Made by a program: the position numbers and the translations under genes. Positions 5,087 to 7,860 of a stretch of DNA of 7,860 bases are shown here, piece by piece. The stretch is taken from positions 342,596 through 350,455 of the forward strand of contig CP070688.1 of assembly GCA_020353135.1 (NCBI GenBank). Reading direction: 5' to 3'. Source of the DNA: Chloroflexota bacterium (GTDB lineage: Bacteria > Chloroflexota > Anaerolineae > Promineifilales > Promineifilaceae). The first letter of the stretch is position 1; each line of letters begins with the position of its first letter. Under the pieces are notes generated by a model. It did not search any database, had not been told where the DNA came from, and was given only the letters and a program-made list of their open reading frames with translations.

Positions 5087-6682
5087 ATGGCATCGCCGGA
5101 CGCCGGGACGGATTCCTCGGCCAGCAATCGCACCCGCATCATTCAGGCCGCGGCCATCGTCGGCGTGGCATTTGGCGTCAGCCGCCTGCTTGGCATCGTT
5201 CGCGATGCCGTCATCAATTACTATTTCGGCGTCTCTACGATTGAAGCCAACGCCTATTTCATCGCCAGCCGCTTCCCAGAGACGATATTTTTGATTATTG
5301 CCGGCGGGGCGCTGGGCTCGGCATTTATCCCCACCTTCTCAGCATATTTCGTGCGTGATGACGAAGCCGGCGGCTGGCGGCTCTTTTCGGCCGTCATCAA
5401 TCTGATCACCATCGTCATCACCGTCGTCGCCGGCCTGGCAGCCATTTTCGCGCCCGAGATCATCAGCTTCTTCTACGCCGACTTGATGGCTGAAGATCCG
5501 GCCTTGCTGGACTTAACGGTGCGTTTAATGCGGGTCATGCTCATCTCGCCCATTATCTTTGGGATCAGCGGCGTGGTTATGGCTGCCCTGAACGCCCGAC
5601 AGCATTTTCTTCTGCCGGCCATTTCCCCCATCATCTACAATCTGGGTATCATTGCCGGAACGGTCGCCTTTGCCCCCAATGTAATGGGCCTGGCCGTCGG
5701 CACCGTCGTCGGTTCTCTGGGCCACCTGTTGGTCCAAATACCCGGCCTGTACGCGAAGCGGGCGCACTATACCTTCATCTTTACGCTGCGCGATCCGGGC
5801 GTGCTACAAGTGCTGCGGCTTATGGCGCCCCGGGTCCTGGGGCTCTCTTTTGGCCAACTGAACCACTTGCTCATCCAATTCATGGCCCAGTCAATGGTCA
5901 TCGGCAGCATTCCCGCCTTGGGCCTTGCCTGGCGCATCATGATCATGCCGCAAGGGATCATCGGCCAGGCGTTAGCCATCGCCGCCTTTCCAACCTTCGC
6001 CACGCTGGCCGCTCGCTCCGCCTTGGATGAGATGCGCCGTATCGTCGCCGATACGTTGAGGCTGATATTCTATTTTAGTTTGCCGGCCGCTATCCTTCTC
6101 ATGTTGCTGCGGGTGCCCATGGTGACGGTCTTGTTTGAGCGCGGCCAATTTGATGCGGCGGCAACAGAATTTGTGGCCTGGGCGCTGCTTTTCTATGCCC
6201 TAAGCCTGATCGGCCTGGCAGCCATAGAAATCATTTCGCGGGCTTTCTACGCCATGAAGGACACCTGGACGCCTGTCTTGATCGGCATGCTCCAGTTGAT
6301 GGCCATGTGGGCCTTGGGTTTCTGGTTCGGCAATACGCTCTTCCCGGCGCTGGATTGGCTGGGGCTTGGCGGGCTGGCCCTGGGTTACACTGTCTCGACC
6401 TTGCTTGAGTTGGTCTTGCTGCTATGGCTCCTGCGTCGCAAGATGGGCGGCCTGGACGGCCGGCGGCTTCTGGACGGTTTCTGGCGTATGGTCCTGGCCA
6501 GTGTGTTGATGGCTGGCGTCACCTGGGCTGTTTTCGACCAACTCTCCAAAGCGGCCGCGATCTGGCAGCTTGTCGTCGCCGGCTTGGCCGGCGCTTTAAC
6601 CTACCTCGGTGCATCACTGTTATTGGGGGTCACAGAACCGCGGCAAATCATTACCAGCCTGCGCCAACGATTCAGGATCTAG
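5087..6682 (+). CDS. murJ: MurJ (MviN) lipid II flippase
   Basis: The protein has 531 residues (E. coli MurJ: 511) with the many-helix MOP-superfamily pattern. It flips the undecaprenyl-linked precursor lipid II to the outer face for peptidoglycan synthesis. Family motifs in order: SRLLGIVRDAVINYYFG (residues 32-48), GGALGSAFIPTF (73-84), LNARQHFLLPAISPIIYN (about 167-184), LAWRIMIMPQGIIGQALA (about 280-297), LFERGQFDAAAT (about 350) and SRAFYAMKDTWTPV (about 384-397). By alignment from memory, Arg33, Arg39, Asp40 and Arg283 match E. coli Arg18, Arg24, Asp25 and Arg270. However, Asn55, Phe68 and Gly73 replace Asp39, Arg52 and Glu57. The first ~15 residues are a polar extension. The ATG follows TATAAT by 8 bp with no ribosome site, so the message may be leaderless. 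A terminator at 5055 separates it from upstream RNA. No plus-strand terminator is visible after its stop. Confidence 0.95.
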   Translation: MASPDAGTDSSASNRTRIIQAAAIVGVAFGVSRLLGIVRDAVINYYFGVSTIEANAYFIASRFPETIFLIIAGGALGSAFIPTFSAYFVRDDEAGGWRLFSAVINLITIVITVVAGLAAIFAPEIISFFYADLMAEDPALLDLTVRLMRVMLISPIIFGISGVVMAALNARQHFLLPAISPIIYNLGIIAGTVAFAPNVMGLAVGTVVGSLGHLLVQIPGLYAKRAHYTFIFTLRDPGVLQVLRLMAPRVLGLSFGQLNHLLIQFMAQSMVIGSIPALGLAWRIMIMPQGIIGQALAIAAFPTFATLAARSALDEMRRIVADTLRLIFYFSLPAAILLMLLRVPMVTVLFERGQFDAAATEFVAWALLFYALSLIGLAAIEIISRAFYAMKDTWTPVLIGMLQLMAMWALGFWFGNTLFPALDWLGLGGLALGYTVSTLLELVLLLWLLRRKMGGLDGRRLLDGFWRMVLASVLMAGVTWAVFDQLSKAAAIWQLVVAGLAGALTYLGASLLLGVTEPRQIITSLRQRFRI

Positions 6683-6756
6683 GCCACAGGCAAGAAGATA
6701 CGCGAGCAAGGTGAGATCCGGCCTGAGCGTCGATTGCCGTCGTGTGTCTCTCAAGC

Positions 6757-6782
6757 AAAAAAAGAGCCCGGCAATGCCGGGC
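6757..6782 (-). terminator. Intrinsic terminator of the minus-strand gene at 6818-7630
   Basis: GCCCGGC (6766-6772) and GCCGGGC (6776-6782) form a 7-bp stem with a 3-nt loop. Read on the minus strand the stem is followed by TC and seven T (6757-6763). It lies 35 bases past the stop at 6818. The plus-strand side has no T-run, so it should not terminate murJ efficiently. The rest of the gap 6683-6756 shows no hairpin or promoter that I can support. Confidence 0.8.
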
Positions 6783-6817
6783 CGCCTGGTGAAAGAAACC
6801 TGGAGAAGCTCAAGTCG

Positions 6818-7630
6818 CTAGTTACTGGCCGTGATTCCGTCGACCACCATGAAGTTGGATTGCGCCATCATCGCATCATTCACCCAAACTTCGAGTGAAT
6901 ACTCGCCCAATGCGAATCCTTCCTCAGGTTGGAAATAGACGTAACCGGGGCCCTCCTCGCCATAAGACCATAACTGGTTGCCGCCGTCAATGACCTGGTT
7001 ATTGTGCCGCCATACCCACGACCAGGTCATGCCATCGGCCAGTCCATCATAGTCAAACGTGGCATACAAAGTAAAGAAGCCTTTGCCAAATCGCCGGCCG
7101 GCTTGTAGGGCCTGGTAATCGTTGCTGATCTCAGTAGAGAAGGAGATGTCGCCAATTGCCGTTCCTGGCTGCAGGTCGGCCGTGGGTTCAACTTGATTGA
7201 ATTGCTCGGGCAGCGCAGGTTTTAACAGCGGGTCGCTCAGTTCCGGCGCGATTTCTGCGAATCCGTTCGTGGCCGGCGACATGCTGATTTCAACTGCCGC
7301 AGGCGACGAGTCGACCAGAAGCGTCGACTCATTTTCGGCGGCAACGCCGGCCGGGGAGGGTTTAGCGTAGTTCAGGCGAGCGTGTTGGGGCGGCAAGGCC
7401 TGTGGGATTTGCCAGGCATAAGCGCTGATGGCGACGCTCACCAGGAGAAGTGCCAGACTGGCGACGAAGTAGCGCTGCATCCTTCGACCTGCTTGGACGC
7501 GCAAGAAGAAATAGGGGGAACGTTTGGCCGCATGCCATGACTTAAGCGTTACCGAAAACGTCAAACCGGTGAGCAATAGCAGCCCACCGACAAGCCAAGG
7601 TATTATTGTGCCTGACAGCGAGTCGATCAA
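6818..7630 (-). CDS. Hypothetical two-helix membrane protein with an exported tryptophan-rich beta domain
   Basis: The protein has 270 residues and no assigned function. Helix 1 spans about residues 9-29 and helix 2 about 54-73. The loop between them (30-53) is rich in Lys and Arg (K30, K36, R37, R44, R49, R50, R53), so by the positive-inside rule it is cytoplasmic and both termini lie outside. Residues 74-165 are Ala/Pro/Ser/Glu-rich and look like a flexible linker. Residues about 170-262 (from FGKGFFTLYATFDYD through WSWVWRHNNQVI to GEYSLEVWVND) look like a compact Ig-like beta-sandwich. The start is TTG at 7630: no ATG, GTG or TTG is available between it and the upstream in-frame stop, and the next Met (residue 51) would delete helix 1. 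AAGAGGT lies about 12 bases upstream as a weak ribosome site. A TATAAT promoter is 42 bases upstream, and a terminator follows the stop, so it is probably monocistronic. Confidence 0.82.
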   Translation of the reverse strand: MIDSLSGTIIPWLVGGLLLLTGLTFSVTLKSWHAAKRSPYFFLRVQAGRRMQRYFVASLALLLVSVAISAYAWQIPQALPPQHARLNYAKPSPAGVAAENESTLLVDSSPAAVEISMSPATNGFAEIAPELSDPLLKPALPEQFNQVEPTADLQPGTAIGDISFSTEISNDYQALQAGRRFGKGFFTLYATFDYDGLADGMTWSWVWRHNNQVIDGGNQLWSYGEEGPGYVYFQPEEGFALGEYSLEVWVNDAMMAQSNFMVVDGITASN

Positions 7631-7671
7631 AATGGATCCAGAACCTCTTCCCGAAACCTAAAAGTGTGAAA

Positions 7672-7699
7672 ATTATAACAAATCGAATAGTGATTGCAA
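7672..7699 (-). promoter_or_regulatory. Promoter of the minus-strand hypothetical gene
   Basis: On the minus strand, TTGCAA (7694-7699, four of six to TTGACA) is separated by 16 bp from a perfect TATAAT (7672-7677). The RNA would start near 7665, giving a leader of about 35 nt before TTG 7630. The region is distinctly AT-rich against its surroundings. A degenerate Rex-like palindrome (7664-7681) covers the -10. Confidence 0.65.
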
Positions 7700-7748
7700 G
7701 CCCAAGCGACTCTAAGTCACTAAACTGCCCCCAAAGTGCCCTATTCGA
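7683..7748. repeat. Inverted repeat flanking the divergent promoters
   Basis: TCGAATAG (7683-7690) recurs inverted as CTATTCGA (7741-7748), an exact 8-bp match with the arms 50 bp apart. One arm lies in the spacer of the minus-strand promoter and the other just upstream of the plus-strand -35. It might be a pair of sites for one regulator. A chance 8-bp inverted match in a window this size is quite possible. Confidence 0.35.
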
Positions 7749-7755
7749 CCTCTGG

Positions 7756-7784
7756 TTGGCAGCCAGCGCCCCGAAGCTTACAAT
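7756..7784 (+). promoter_or_regulatory. Promoter of the plus-strand gene at the right edge
   Basis: TTGGCA (7756-7761) and TACAAT (7779-7784) each match the sigma-70 consensus at five of six positions, and the spacer is exactly 17 bp. Transcription would begin near 7791, leaving about 47 nt before the ATG at 7838. Confidence 0.65.
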
Positions 7785-7803
7785 AGTCGCCCGGCTTCGC
7801 AAA

Positions 7804-7845
7804 ATGCCGGCCGGAAATATGAGTGAGGCCTTAAATCATGCCTGA
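7804..7845 (+). CDS. Possible short leader ORF (8 or 13 codons) overlapping the next start
   Basis: The ATG at 7819 opens MSEALNHA and stops at TGA 7843-7845. An in-frame ATG at 7804 would make it 13 residues (MPAGNMSEALNHA). The stop lies a few bases past the next ATG at 7838, in a different frame, so the two would be translationally coupled if both are used. The only ribosome-site candidate is a weak GGA just upstream of 7819. It may be chance. Confidence 0.25.
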   Translation: MPAGNMSEALNHA

Positions 7846-7860
7846 TTTGGTACCAACAGC
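7838..7860 (+). CDS. Start of an unidentified protein gene, cut by the window end
   Basis: An ATG at 7838 begins MPDLVPT and stays open to the window edge. It is supported by a ribosome-site-like GTGAGG (7823-7828) with 9 bases before the ATG, and by a good promoter at 7756-7784. Only seven complete codons are visible, so no function can be suggested. The ATG at 7819 upstream is in a different frame and stops at 7845. Confidence 0.5.

Noticed and set aside
6683..6756. Search for a murJ terminator or a small gene in the convergent gap
   Set aside because: No plus-strand hairpin with T-run and no supported start with ribosome site were found. The hairpin at 6766-6782 has its T-run only on the minus strand.
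7308..7330. An 8-bp inverted repeat (GAGTCGAC and GTCGACTC, 7-nt loop) inside the 6818-7630 gene
   Set aside because: It lies within the coding linker and no minus-strand T-run follows. On the plus strand only ATTTT follows, with no plus-strand transcript expected. Most likely chance.
1..7860. Search for CRISPR arrays, insertion sequences, tRNA/rRNA genes, attachment sites, toxin-antitoxin or defence genes
   Set aside because: No regularly spaced repeats, transposase or integrase motifs, tRNA-like folds or nuclease/defence motifs were seen on either strand.

Overview
This looks like a GC-rich bacterial chromosome segment (roughly 60% GC by eye). It most resembles the Chloroflexota, in the Anaerolineae/Caldilineae range. 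That placement is an inference from protein style: a GT-C glycosyltransferase with tandem C-terminal 'LLGY...W' beta-sandwich repeats, a two-helix-plus-tryptophan-rich-domain hypothetical protein, and leaderless-looking starts. No rRNA or other phylogenetic marker is present. The recognisable genes all concern the cell envelope.

Layout. At 1-1113 (+) is the 3' part of a multi-pass GT-C membrane glycosyltransferase that enters from outside the window. It runs tail to tail into, and overlaps by 83 bp, a YihY/BrkB-family membrane protein (1031-1921, -). That gene sits 25 bp downstream of a large GT39/ArnT-like glycosyltransferase (1947-4784, -), so the two probably form one minus-strand operon. 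At 4785-5086 is a 302-bp divergent intergenic region. It holds a near-perfect Rex/CRP-type palindrome, promoter-like elements, four hairpins in a row and a strong plus-strand intrinsic terminator with no protein gene in front of it. Next come a probable leaderless promoter and murJ (5087-6682, +), the lipid II flippase. A minus-strand gene of unknown function (6818-7630) converges on murJ and has its own terminator. A second divergent promoter region (7631-7837) follows, and then the first codons of a plus-strand gene that leaves the window.

How the genes may work together. MurJ exports lipid II for peptidoglycan synthesis. The two GT-C enzymes probably transfer sugars from polyprenyl-phosphate donors on the outer face of the membrane. 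The YihY/BrkB protein has no settled biochemical role. No mobile element, CRISPR array, tRNA or rRNA was seen.

The most interesting stretch is 4840-5090. A palindromic operator is followed by what looks like an unannotated structured RNA of about 200 nt, ending at an orphan terminator. A TATAAT element then lies only 8 bp ahead of the murJ ATG. This is my best candidate for something undescribed, but no homology search or structure calculation could be run.
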